Source of the DNA: Flavobacterium sp.
GTDB lineage: Bacteria > Bacteroidota > Bacteroidia > Flavobacteriales > Flavobacteriaceae
Length of the DNA stretch: 64,000 nt
Direction of reading: 5' to 3'
Assembly (NCBI GenBank): GCA_018401995.1
Contig: JAGYJR010000004.1
Coordinates: forward strand, 82,138-146,137
Shown here: one piece after another, positions 28,187-35,297 of the stretch
Position numbering within the stretch: position 1 is the first letter of the stretch
How the letters are laid out: each line of letters opens with the position of its first letter
Made by a program: the position numbers and the translations under genes
Notes under the pieces: generated by a model
What the model was told of the DNA's origin: nothing
Databases searched by the model: none
What the model saw: the letters and a program-made list of their open reading frames with translations, nothing else

Positions 28187-28338
28187 ACCACATAGAAACA
28201 TAGAATTTTAATAAAGGCTAGAGGAATTAATAGTATATGCATTCGCACATAGGCTAATGTAATCTTAAAAACCTATATAAACAATCTTAAAGCTAAGCTT
28301 CTATTTTTCAATCCAAATCAACTATATTTCTATGTGGT
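28187..28338. repeat. 152-bp element with 17-bp terminal inverted repeats
   Basis: ACCACATAGAAACATAG (28187-28203) and CTATATTTCTATGTGGT (28322-28338) are reverse complements at 16 of 17 positions. The sequence between has no open frame of note. It fills most of the 348-bp gap between lepA and the dus gene and looks like a small non-autonomous element or a remnant. No clear target duplication was seen. Confidence 0.5.
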
Positions 28339-28375
28339 AAAAACTTAAAAAAACAATAATTAAAAAATCTTGTCG

Positions 28376-28383
28376 TATTTTTG
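28376..28383 (+). promoter_or_regulatory. Putative -7 element for the dus gene
   Basis: TATTTTTG fits TANNTTTG and ends 18 nt before the ATG at 28402. No TTTG was found at the expected -33 distance. Confidence 0.5.
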
Positions 28384-28401
28384 CAAAAAAATTGAAGCAC
28401 C

Positions 28402-29397
28402 ATGCCTAAAATTGGTAACATCATACTACCCGATTTTCCTTTATTATTAGCCCCAATGGAAGACGTAAGTGATCCACCTTTTCGTCGTTTATGCAAACTT
28501 CATGGCGCTGATTTAATGTATTCTGAATTTATTTCTTCGGAAGGATTGATTCGTGATGCGATGAAAAGCAAGCAGAAATTGGATATTTTCGATTACGAAC
28601 GACCAGTGGGAATTCAGATTTTTGGTGGTGATGAAGAAGCAATGGAAATGTCTTCAAGAATCGTAGATGCCGTACAACCTGATTTGGTAGATATTAATTT
28701 TGGTTGTCCTGTAAAAAAAGTCGTTTGTAAAGGTGCTGGCGCTGGCGTTTTGAAAGATGTAGATTTGATGGTGCGATTAACAAAAGCGGTAATTAAAGGA
28801 ACAAGTTTGCCTGTTACGGTAAAAACCCGTTTGGGCTGGGATGAAAATTCGATTAATATTGATGAAGTTGCTGAGCGTTTGCAAGATATTGGTGTACAAG
28901 CCTTAACGGTTCATGCCAGAACACGTGCTCAGATGTACAAAGGGCATTCTGATTGGAGTCATATTGAACGTGTAAAAAATAATCCTAGAATTACAATGCC
29001 AATTTTTGGAAATGGCGATATCGATTCTCCTGAAAAAGCATTGGAATACAAAAACAAATACGGCTTAGATGGCATGATGATTGGTCGTGCTGCTATTGGT
29101 TATCCTTGGATTTTTAATGAAATTAAACATTACTTCGCTACCGGAGAAAAACTCGCACCACCAAGCATGAATGACCGAATCGAAGCCGCAAGAAATCACT
29201 TAATTTGGAGTATCGAATGGAAAGGCGAACGTTTAGGAATTAACGAAATGCGACGTCATTATACCAACTATTTTAAAGGCATTCACGGTTTTAAAGAATA
29301 CAAACAAAAATTGGTTACTACAGATGGTATCAATCAATTATTGGATGTGTTTACCGAAATTGAGCAGGTGTATGCGGATTATGTTTTTGAAGGGTAA
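28402..29397 (+). CDS. dusB: tRNA-dihydrouridine synthase, DusB type
   Basis: Flavoenzyme of 331 residues reducing specific uridines in tRNA to dihydrouridine. It starts MPKIGNIILPDFPLLLAPME and continues DVSDPPFRRLCKLHGADLMY. The catalytic Cys lies in DINFGCPVKKVVCKGAGAGV. FMN-binding blocks are PVTVKTRLGWDENS, LTVHARTRAQMYKGHSDW and PIFGNGDI, and MMIGRAAIGYPWIFNEIKHY closes the TIM barrel. The C-terminal helical domain has NEMRRHYTNYFKG. It is convergent with the NTF2-like gene, with a palindromic repeat between them. Confidence 0.93.
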   Translation: MPKIGNIILPDFPLLLAPMEDVSDPPFRRLCKLHGADLMYSEFISSEGLIRDAMKSKQKLDIFDYERPVGIQIFGGDEEAMEMSSRIVDAVQPDLVDINFGCPVKKVVCKGAGAGVLKDVDLMVRLTKAVIKGTSLPVTVKTRLGWDENSINIDEVAERLQDIGVQALTVHARTRAQMYKGHSDWSHIERVKNNPRITMPIFGNGDIDSPEKALEYKNKYGLDGMMIGRAAIGYPWIFNEIKHYFATGEKLAPPSMNDRIEAARNHLIWSIEWKGERLGINEMRRHYTNYFKGIHGFKEYKQKLVTTDGINQLLDVFTEIEQVYADYVFEG

Positions 29398-29408
29398 ATA
29401 AATAACCT

Positions 29409-29496
29409 AACTGTTTTGTCATGCTGAACTTGTTTCAGCATCTTATCTCTTTTAAAATTAAGAGATTCTGAAACAAGTTCAGAATGACAAACTGTT
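29409..29496. repeat. Palindromic intergenic element flanked by 7-bp direct repeats
   Basis: A large imperfect hairpin has arms TTGTCATGCTGAACTTGTTT and, on the far side, the reverse complement AAACAAGTTCAGAATGACA with inner arms ATCTCTTTT/AAGAGAT. The 74-bp core (29416-29489) is bracketed by AACTGTT at 29409-29415 and 29490-29496, which look like a target-site duplication. It lies between two converging genes, so it may also act as their terminator. Confidence 0.7.
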
Positions 29497-29501
29497 ATCA
29501 T

Positions 29502-29861
29502 CTACCCATGATATACTCTAGAAAACACAATTTTCCCGTCTTTAATTTCTAAAACTTCTGCAACTAACATATCAGCTTCACCTCCCACTTGACGTGTGTA
29601 TTCCATAAAAACTCGGTCGGTGTTAGCGGTTAATGAAGTTACTTTGTAATGTAACGTTGGCAATCTATCAAAAGCGTCTTGCCACCAAACACGCATGGCT
29701 TCTTTTCCAATGATTAATCCGTTGGTTTCAGGTTGACGAATTTTTAATTTTGGGCTAAAATGTTGGGCTTCGTCATCATATAATTCTAACAACTTTTCTA
29801 AGTTTTTCGTATTGAAAGCATCAAACCATTTAATGGCGATTTGTTGTAATTGATTGGGCAT
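29502..29861 (-). CDS. NTF2-like/SnoaL-like small protein
   Basis: Protein of 119 residues with the cone-shaped NTF2-like fold pattern. An N-terminal helix (AIKWFDAFNTKNLEKLLELY) is followed by DDEAQHFSPKL, VWWQDAFDRLPTLHYKVTSL and a strand-rich C terminus with VLEIKDGKIVFSRVYHG. Such proteins are often isomerases, dehydratases or polyketide-associated enzymes, or have no known substrate; no specific reaction can be assigned. The start at 29861 (MPNQLQQ) is chosen because the longer reading frame runs through a palindrome and a terminator hairpin that lie upstream. Confidence 0.75.
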   Translation of the reverse strand: MPNQLQQIAIKWFDAFNTKNLEKLLELYDDEAQHFSPKLKIRQPETNGLIIGKEAMRVWWQDAFDRLPTLHYKVTSLTANTDRVFMEYTRQVGGEADMLVAEVLEIKDGKIVFSRVYHG

Positions 29862-29884
29862 AAAGTTTAAAAATTTAAACGCAA

Positions 29885-29902
29885 TCCCGATAGCTATCGG
29901 GA
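29885..29902. repeat. Perfect 18-bp palindrome
   Basis: TCCCGATAGCTATCGGGA is its own reverse complement. It lies 24 bp upstream of the NTF2-like start. Sequences of this form are, from memory, scattered in Flavobacterium intergenic regions. Confidence 0.6.
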
Positions 29903-29923
29903 CGCAAAGGTTGTTAAACAAAA

Positions 29924-29953
29924 AAAGACACAAAGAAGAATCAATGTGTCTTT
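29924..29953 (-). terminator. Terminator of the rRNA pseudouridine synthase gene
   Basis: AAAGACACA (29924-29932) pairs with TGTGTCTTT (29945-29953). On the minus strand the hairpin is followed by TTTTTTTG, giving a standard intrinsic terminator 18 bp beyond the stop. Confidence 0.8.
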
Positions 29954-29971
29954 GAATTTCATAAAATGATA

Positions 29972-30865
29972 TTACGCATTTTTCAAGTTAATGATTTCTT
30001 GTTCGGTTAAGAACCTCCAATCACCTCTTGGTAAATTTTTCTTGGTTAAACCTGCGAATGTCACACGATCTACTTTTAAAACATCGTATTTTAAATGCTC
30101 GAAAATTCTACGAACGATTTTTACATTTGAAGTTTTCATTTTCAAACCGATTTCACTCTTTGGTTGATCTTCAATATAAGTGATTTCTTCTACATAAACT
30201 CTGAAGTCATCGATTGTTAATCCTTTTTGAATGCGCTCCAAATCTTCAAATCGCAAGTTTTTATCTAAAGTTACTTGGTATACTTTTGAGGAACGCTGGT
30301 TTGGAGCCGTGAATTTCTGAACAATTTCAGTATCATTGGTAAACAATAATAGACCAGTAGTGGTTTTATCCATTCTTCCAACAGGTTGTAAATTTGCTTT
30401 GGTTGCATTTCGAACTAAATCCAAAACGTTAACCGAACCTGGGGCATCATCTCCAGCAGTTGAAAAGTTTTTTGGTTTGTTTAATAAGATATATTCTTTT
30501 TTCTCTGGTGTAATATTTACACCGTCAAATTGAACAGAATCGGTTAATTTTACTTTGTAACCCATTTCGGTAACCACAACACCATTTACTTTTACATTTC
30601 CACTTTGGATGTAAATATCGGCATCTCTTCGGCTACACATTCCCGAATTAGAAATGTAGCGATTTAAACGAATTTCATCTGGATTTGATGGTTTTTTTGG
30701 TGCTTTTGACGCTTTTGGCGCTTCTTTTGCTGATTCTGGTTTGGTTTTAAACTTTGAAGGCGCTTTGCGAATAGGTGAATTTCCTCTTGAATTACTATCT
30801 TTTTTGTAACCTCCTTGTCTTCCTGAACCTGGACGACTTTTATCGCTATCTTGATGACGTGACAT
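29972..30865 (-). CDS. RluB/RsuA-family rRNA pseudouridine synthase with basic N-terminal extension
   Basis: Protein of 297 residues that isomerises a uridine of ribosomal RNA. The first ~65 residues are low-complexity and rich in Lys, Ser, Pro and Arg (for example KAPKKPSNPDEI), likely disordered RNA-binding sequence. An S4 domain follows (RLNRYISNSGMCSRRDADIY). The catalytic domain has VGRMDKTTTGLLLFTNDTE with the catalytic Asp, YQVTLDKNLRFEDLERI and PRGDWRFLT. Whether 16S or 23S RNA is the target cannot be told. The ATG at 30865 is preferred, since TATCTTTG lies 18 nt upstream at 30884-30891. Confidence 0.9.
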   Translation of the reverse strand: MSRHQDSDKSRPGSGRQGGYKKDSNSRGNSPIRKAPSKFKTKPESAKEAPKASKAPKKPSNPDEIRLNRYISNSGMCSRRDADIYIQSGNVKVNGVVVTEMGYKVKLTDSVQFDGVNITPEKKEYILLNKPKNFSTAGDDAPGSVNVLDLVRNATKANLQPVGRMDKTTTGLLLFTNDTEIVQKFTAPNQRSSKVYQVTLDKNLRFEDLERIQKGLTIDDFRVYVEEITYIEDQPKSEIGLKMKTSNVKIVRRIFEHLKYDVLKVDRVTFAGLTKKNLPRGDWRFLTEQEIINLKNA

Positions 30866-30883
30866 ATTATAAACAAATTTTGG

Positions 30884-30891
30884 CAAAGATA
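30884..30891 (-). promoter_or_regulatory. Putative -7 element for the pseudouridine synthase gene
   Basis: TATCTTTG on the minus strand, sited in the 28-bp gap after the prenyltransferase stop. It gives a leader of about 13 nt to the ATG at 30865. Confidence 0.55.
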
Positions 30892-30893
30892 CG

Positions 30894-31814
30894 CTAATAA
30901 CTTGATAGTATTTTCTTTCCGTGAATTAAAACTTCAGGTTCTATCAAAACAATACTAAAAACGCCTGCTACAATAATAAATTTTAACAAAAGATGTAGCT
31001 TCAAAAAACCTGATTTGGATTGAATTTTCCATAATTGCACTACAAAAAACAAGAGTAAGAGCAAGCTGATATAGAAATACGTATCCATAAACCCTACAAA
31101 AAACACATTGGTTAAATAATACACTGGAATTAATGTTCCAATAACCAACAATGTTACCACTATTTTAGCCGTTTGTAAACCAAAAACTACTGGAATAGTT
31201 TTGTAATCCGCAATTAAATCGCCCTCAACATTTTCTAAATCTTTGATTAATTCTCGAATTAAAATCAGTAGAAATAAAAATGTAGCGTGAGCAAAAATGA
31301 CTTGGTAGAAGTTTTTGTAGTACATCAAAACACCAAAAAAAGGTAAAACAGCCAAAATTGCAGCAGTTAAATTACCCAACAAGAATATTTTCTTCAATTT
31401 ATGGGAATAAAACCAAATTAGAAAAATGTAAGTCGAGAAGAATAAAACCGCGCGCCAAGAAATAAAAATCATCAAGAAAGCAACAATGAAATTAATTCCG
31501 AAATAGACTTTTAATTTCGTTTCCTGACTTACTAAGCGATCAATCATGGCTTTTTTAGGCCGATTGATTAAATCCTTTTTTGCATCGTAAAAATTATTGA
31601 TAATATAACCCGAAGCAATGGCTAAAGTAGATGCTACTACAATTAAGAATAAACGCCAATCCAAAATAATATCCAAGGCTCGTTTTTCGGGAGCTAAGAT
31701 AAATATGGCAGAAAGATACTGTGCTAATGCAATAACCCAAATATTGTATCCTCTAATAACTGAGAAGAAACTGAGGATTTTTTTTAAAAATAATTTGGAT
31801 TTGCGAGTAAGCAT
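30894..31814 (-). CDS. UbiA-family prenyltransferase, geranylgeranylglyceryl-phosphate-type
   Basis: Integral membrane protein of 306 residues with about eight predicted helices. The first Asp-rich motif is INNFYDAKKDLINRPKKAM, matching the NxxxDxxxD prenyl-diphosphate site of UbiA enzymes. The second is less exact: LIRELIKDLENVEGDLIADY followed by KTIPVVFG. Close relatives in Flavobacteriaceae are usually named geranylgeranylglycerol-phosphate geranylgeranyltransferase, but the acceptor cannot be read from sequence; quinone or other lipid acceptors are possible. It follows mevalonate kinase in the same direction, which fits use of the isoprenoid made by that pathway. Confidence 0.85.
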   Translation of the reverse strand: MLTRKSKLFLKKILSFFSVIRGYNIWVIALAQYLSAIFILAPEKRALDIILDWRLFLIVVASTLAIASGYIINNFYDAKKDLINRPKKAMIDRLVSQETKLKVYFGINFIVAFLMIFISWRAVLFFSTYIFLIWFYSHKLKKIFLLGNLTAAILAVLPFFGVLMYYKNFYQVIFAHATFLFLLILIRELIKDLENVEGDLIADYKTIPVVFGLQTAKIVVTLLVIGTLIPVYYLTNVFFVGFMDTYFYISLLLLLFFVVQLWKIQSKSGFLKLHLLLKFIIVAGVFSIVLIEPEVLIHGKKILSSY

Positions 31815-31821
31815 TTCTCTT

Positions 31822-31900
31822 GAGGTTATGGGTTATGGGTTATGGTAATTGGCATGAGAATATAAAACCCATCACCTATTACCAAAAACCTATTACCTAT
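31822..31900. repeat. Imperfect palindromic and tandem repeat between prenyltransferase and mevalonate kinase
   Basis: Left arm GGTTATGGGTTATGGGTTAT has tandem 7-bp units. The right arm has ACCCATCACCTATTACC and then AACCTATTACCTAT, its loose reverse complement. It fills almost the entire 86-bp gap. Confidence 0.5.
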
Positions 31901-32839
31901 CTAAAAATTATAAACTACTTCTAATTTATAATCTTTTAAAGATTCTTTTGCTTTGTCTAAATCTTGGGTAAATCCTAAAATATAACCGCCACCGCCAGAA
32001 CCGCATAGTTTTAAGTAGTAATCGTTGGTGTCAATTCCTTTTTGCCACACTTGGTGAAATTGCTCTGGAATCATCGGTTTGAAGTTATTCAAAACCACTT
32101 TTGATAGTTGTTTGGTGTTTTCTAACAATGATTTCACATCGCCGTGCAAGAAATTTTCCACACAAGCATCGGTATATTTTATGAATTGTGATTTAAGCAT
32201 ATTACGGAAACCGTTGTCTTTTAAGTTTTCCATGAAAATCGAAACCATTGGAGCGGTTTCGCCCACAATTCCAGAATCAATTAAGAAAACTGCACCTTTT
32301 CCTTGTGTGCTTTGTGTTGGAATTCCAGTTGCTTCAATATTATCTTTCGAGTTGATTAAAATTGGAATACTCAAATAACTGTTCAACGGATCTAAACCAG
32401 AACTTTTACCGTGGAAAAACGATTCCATTTGAGAGAAAATCGTTTTTAACTGCAATAATTTTTCACGTGTTAAATTTTCTAAAACCGTGATTTTATCATT
32501 GGCGTATTCATCGTAAATCGCCGCTACTAAAGCGCCACTACTTCCTACTCCATAACCTTGTGGAATACTAGAATCAAAATACATTCCGTTATTTACATCA
32601 TTTTGTAATGTTGTCAAATCGAAAGTAACCAATTCAGGTTGCTCGGTTTGCAATTGCTCTAAATAAACAACAAACTTTTTTAAACTTTCATTTGACTTAA
32701 TAGCCGTTTCAGACGAATTTCCATCGTTCTTTAAAGCACCATTATAGAAATTATAAGGAATTGAAAGTCCTTTCGAATCTTGGATAATTCCGTATTCTCC
32801 GAAAAGTAGTATTTTTGAGTAAAAAAGTGGTCCTTTCAT
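31901..32839 (-). CDS. Mevalonate kinase
   Basis: GHMP kinase of 312 residues. The start FYSKILLFGEYGIIQDSKGL is the family's substrate motif. The phosphate-binding loop is IPQGYGVGSSGALVAAI, with the catalytic region FHGKSSGLDPLNSYLSIPI, and LCGSGGGGYILGF closes the glycine-rich C-terminal motif. The HGKSSGxDP block is characteristic of mevalonate kinases. It phosphorylates mevalonate with ATP. It lies 46 bp after diphosphomevalonate decarboxylase and may have its own promoter (32881-32888). Confidence 0.85.
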   Translation of the reverse strand: MKGPLFYSKILLFGEYGIIQDSKGLSIPYNFYNGALKNDGNSSETAIKSNESLKKFVVYLEQLQTEQPELVTFDLTTLQNDVNNGMYFDSSIPQGYGVGSSGALVAAIYDEYANDKITVLENLTREKLLQLKTIFSQMESFFHGKSSGLDPLNSYLSIPILINSKDNIEATGIPTQSTQGKGAVFLIDSGIVGETAPMVSIFMENLKDNGFRNMLKSQFIKYTDACVENFLHGDVKSLLENTKQLSKVVLNNFKPMIPEQFHQVWQKGIDTNDYYLKLCGSGGGGYILGFTQDLDKAKESLKDYKLEVVYNF

Positions 32840-32880
32840 AAATTTCAGTTTTCTTTTTCAGTAAACAATGAGTAAATGTA

Positions 32881-32888
32881 CAAAATTA
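32881..32888 (-). promoter_or_regulatory. Possible -7 element for mevalonate kinase
   Basis: TAATTTTG on the minus strand overlaps the stop codon of the decarboxylase gene and lies 41 nt before the kinase ATG. Confidence 0.4.
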
Positions 32889-33962
32889 ATTTGATTCAGC
32901 ACCATTCCCAATTTGGTCGCAAATATACTGACCATTTTGACAATGGCCAACTAATTCATCTTGAATGAATTGCAATACTTTTTCTTTTACATTTTCAGGA
33001 TATAAAACGTGAACATTGGCACCTGCATCTAAGGTAAAACAAACTGGAATTTGCGTTTCATTTCTAAACTTCCAAATTTTATTGATAATTTCCAATGTAT
33101 TGGGTTTCATCAAAATGAAATACGGCATTGAAGTCATCATCATAGCGTGTAAAGTCAAAGCTTCACTTTCTACGATTTTGATAAATTCTGTTATATTTCC
33201 TAATGATAAAATTGCTTTTATTTGGGATAAATTTTCATGCGCTTGCTCAAAACGTCTTTCCGCATACGGATGATTGTGCATTAAATCGTGCCCAACCGTA
33301 CTCGAAACTTGTTTTTCACCTTTATCAACCAATAAAATGGTGTCTTGGTAATTTTTGAAATTGGAATGAATTTCTGAAAATTCTACTCCAAACAAATCTG
33401 AACTTCCGTTAATTTCTGTATGATTTCCCCAAACTACTACTTCGCCTTTGATGCTTCTACACGCACTTCCACTTCCTAATCTAGCTAAAAAAGATGCTTT
33501 GGAATAAAAATAATCATCAGAAATTGTTGGATTAATTGCTTTTTCCAAGCTCATAATATTCATTGCCAAAGCTGCCATACCAGATGCAGAAGAAGCAATT
33601 CCTGAACTATGAGGAAACGTATTTTGGGTGTCAATTTTAAAATGATATTCTTTTAAAAACGGACAATATTTTTCGATTCTTTCGAAGAATTTTTGAATTT
33701 TTGGTTTGAAATCTTCTTTTGGCTTTCCTTCAAAAAGCAAATCGAATGAAAAATCATGGGTTTCCAATTTTTTATTTACTTCCAATTTCGTAATCGTCTT
33801 ACAATGGTTTAGTGTAAAACTGATTGAAGGATTCGCCGGAATTTGGTTTTCTTTCTTGCCCCAATATTTCACTAAAGCAATATTACTAGGCGCACTCCAT
33901 TCGAAACTTGCTGATTCAATGGAATTATATGTGGTTGCGATAAAATCTTTTTCAGTAAGCAT
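32886..33962 (-). CDS. mvaD: Diphosphomevalonate decarboxylase
   Basis: Enzyme of 358 residues converting mevalonate 5-diphosphate to isopentenyl diphosphate with ATP. Family motifs are SAPSNIALVKYWGKKENQIP (substrate and nucleotide contact), FPHSSGIASSASGMAALAM (phosphate loop), LARLGSGSACRSIKGEVVVW (conserved Ser/Arg), and CFTLDAGANVHVLYP with the catalytic Asp. The length fits bacterial enzymes. A TATTTTTG element lies 15 nt upstream. It is the first gene of a likely unit with mevalonate kinase. Confidence 0.93.
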   Translation of the reverse strand: MLTEKDFIATTYNSIESASFEWSAPSNIALVKYWGKKENQIPANPSISFTLNHCKTITKLEVNKKLETHDFSFDLLFEGKPKEDFKPKIQKFFERIEKYCPFLKEYHFKIDTQNTFPHSSGIASSASGMAALAMNIMSLEKAINPTISDDYFYSKASFLARLGSGSACRSIKGEVVVWGNHTEINGSSDLFGVEFSEIHSNFKNYQDTILLVDKGEKQVSSTVGHDLMHNHPYAERRFEQAHENLSQIKAILSLGNITEFIKIVESEALTLHAMMMTSMPYFILMKPNTLEIINKIWKFRNETQIPVCFTLDAGANVHVLYPENVKEKVLQFIQDELVGHCQNGQYICDQIGNGAESN

Positions 33963-33977
33963 AGCTTAAAATTTTGA

Positions 33978-33985
33978 CAAAAATA
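33978..33985 (-). promoter_or_regulatory. Putative -7 element for diphosphomevalonate decarboxylase
   Basis: TATTTTTG on the minus strand, 15 nt before the ATG at 33962. Confidence 0.5.
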
Positions 33986-34044
33986 CCTAATTTGATTGAT
34001 TTGTTCTCCTGATATTTCGTTAATTTGCTGATAAATTTAAAAGT

Positions 34045-34521
34045 ATGAAAACTTATCTTCGAATTTTACTTTGTGTTGTTATTTGTTTGGCAGTAGGTTA
34101 TTTGTCGAGCATCACTACGCAATCTAGTATAAAAACTTGGTATCCCACGATTGAAAAGCCTATTTTCAATCCGCCAAATTGGGTTTTTGCTCCCGTTTGG
34201 ACACTACTTTTCATCTTAATGGGAATTGCCGCTGGAAGAGTTTGGAACCAATTGGAAACCAATAAAGAATTAGTTAAAAAAGGATTACTATTTTTCGGCG
34301 TTCAATTAGCCTTAAATGCTTTGTGGTCGTATTTGTTTTTTGGATTACAAAATATCTTTTTAGGATTAATTGAAATTATTTTGCTTTGGTTGGTAATTTA
34401 TGAAACGTATTTAATTTTCAAAAAAATCGATAAAAAAGCTTCTTATTTGTTACTTCCTTATTTGGCTTGGGTTGGATTTGCAACGATTTTAACCGCATCC
34501 ATTTTTTGGTTAAACAAATAA
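34045..34521 (+). CDS. TspO/MBR family membrane protein
   Basis: Protein of 158 residues with five predicted membrane helices. TspO signatures are visible: TWYPTIEKPIFNPPNWVFAP, VWTLLFILMGIAAGRVWN and NALWSYLFFGLQN. TspO proteins bind porphyrins and other tetrapyrroles and are linked to stress responses; the physiological role here is unknown. It stands alone between divergent and convergent neighbours. Confidence 0.93.
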   Translation: MKTYLRILLCVVICLAVGYLSSITTQSSIKTWYPTIEKPIFNPPNWVFAPVWTLLFILMGIAAGRVWNQLETNKELVKKGLLFFGVQLALNALWSYLFFGLQNIFLGLIEIILLWLVIYETYLIFKKIDKKASYLLLPYLAWVGFATILTASIFWLNK

Positions 34522-34550
34522 AAAAAGCGACTCCATTTCTGAAGTCGCTT
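34518..34550 (-). terminator. Terminator of the LPP20-like lipoprotein gene
   Basis: AAGCGACT (34525-34532) pairs with AGTCGCTT (34543-34550). On the minus strand a run of T residues follows, so it ends the gene at 34570-35154. It overlaps the tspO stop. Confidence 0.75.
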
Positions 34551-34569
34551 GATATTTAGATGAAAGAAA

Positions 34570-35154
34570 TTATCTATTTTTAAACTCTTCCATTTCTTTG
34601 TTGAATGTTTCTTTGAATTTTTCGTAGTTGTAATCTACTTTCAAACGATCATCAGCAGAAATTCTATTGTTTAAAGTACTTAACAATGCTGCATTGTTTA
34701 ACTCAATAGCAATATATGTTTTGTATTTTCCAGTTGCTGTTTTTGTTAATTCTTCACAAATTGTTTTAGTGCCAGAAATTGACTGATTAATTACCTCACG
34801 ACTTAAACCTTCATATTTTGCAATGTATTCTTGTTTTCCAGCAGAATTTACATCGTTAAAATAGTTATCAATAACTGCTTTTAAAGTTACTTCAATTTGT
34901 CCAGCTAATTCTAAACGCGCATTACTTAATGCCATTCTTTTAGAATTTGCTTGATCTGGACTTTCTCCAACACTGTTAGCTCTAAAGAAATCTTTGTCTG
35001 TAAAATACTTTGGACCACTACATAATACTTCCACTTTAACTTCTCCTTTAGGAGCGTCAACTGGAGCATCAACTTTTTTACTTTTACATGATGCTACTCC
35101 TAGAGTAACTAATGCTACTAAAACCGATTTTCTTAAAATTGTAATTTTTTTCAT
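34570..35154 (-). CDS. Small LPP20-like lipoprotein, function unknown
   Basis: Protein of 194 residues. The signal sequence LVALVTLGVASCKSKK ends in a lipobox with Cys23. After a short linker comes SVGESPDQANSKRMALSNAR, LELAGQIEVTLKAVIDNYF and YKTYIAIELNNAALL. That arrangement (residues that repeat 'A..A....L...' followed by a short strand) resembles the LPP20/FlgP lipoprotein domain. It is divergent from two further lipoprotein genes at 35298-38302, with 143 bp between starts, so the three may be one functional group. No partner or ligand is known. Confidence 0.7.
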   Translation of the reverse strand: MKKITILRKSVLVALVTLGVASCKSKKVDAPVDAPKGEVKVEVLCSGPKYFTDKDFFRANSVGESPDQANSKRMALSNARLELAGQIEVTLKAVIDNYFNDVNSAGKQEYIAKYEGLSREVINQSISGTKTICEELTKTATGKYKTYIAIELNNAALLSTLNNRISADDRLKVDYNYEKFKETFNKEMEEFKNR

Positions 35155-35250
35155 AAGATGAAATTAATGTTTAACGAATTATTTTTGGTATCATATTTGA
35201 AACATTTGTCAATATTAACAAAAAAAACAACTAAAAAAAACGTTTGTTTG

Positions 35251-35258
35251 TTATTTTT
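35251..35258 (+). promoter_or_regulatory. Putative -7 element for the two-gene lipoprotein unit
   Basis: TATTTTTG, 39 nt before the ATG at 35298. No -33 TTTG at the usual distance. Confidence 0.4.
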
Positions 35259-35297
35259 GTTTTAAAATTGCTAAATGAACATCAAAAGTTTTACAAA

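Noticed and set aside
28127..28375. A hidden gene or RNA in the largest gene-free gap
   Set aside because: Apart from the inverted-repeat element there is no open frame, no structured RNA I recognise and no riboswitch motif.
28308..28496. 62-codon open frame on the minus strand at the dus start
   Set aside because: It is antisense to the first part of the dus gene and to the repeat; the product is low in complexity and has no family features.
29862..29933. Longer N terminus of the NTF2-like protein
   Set aside because: It runs through an 18-bp palindrome and part of a terminator and matches no family sequence.
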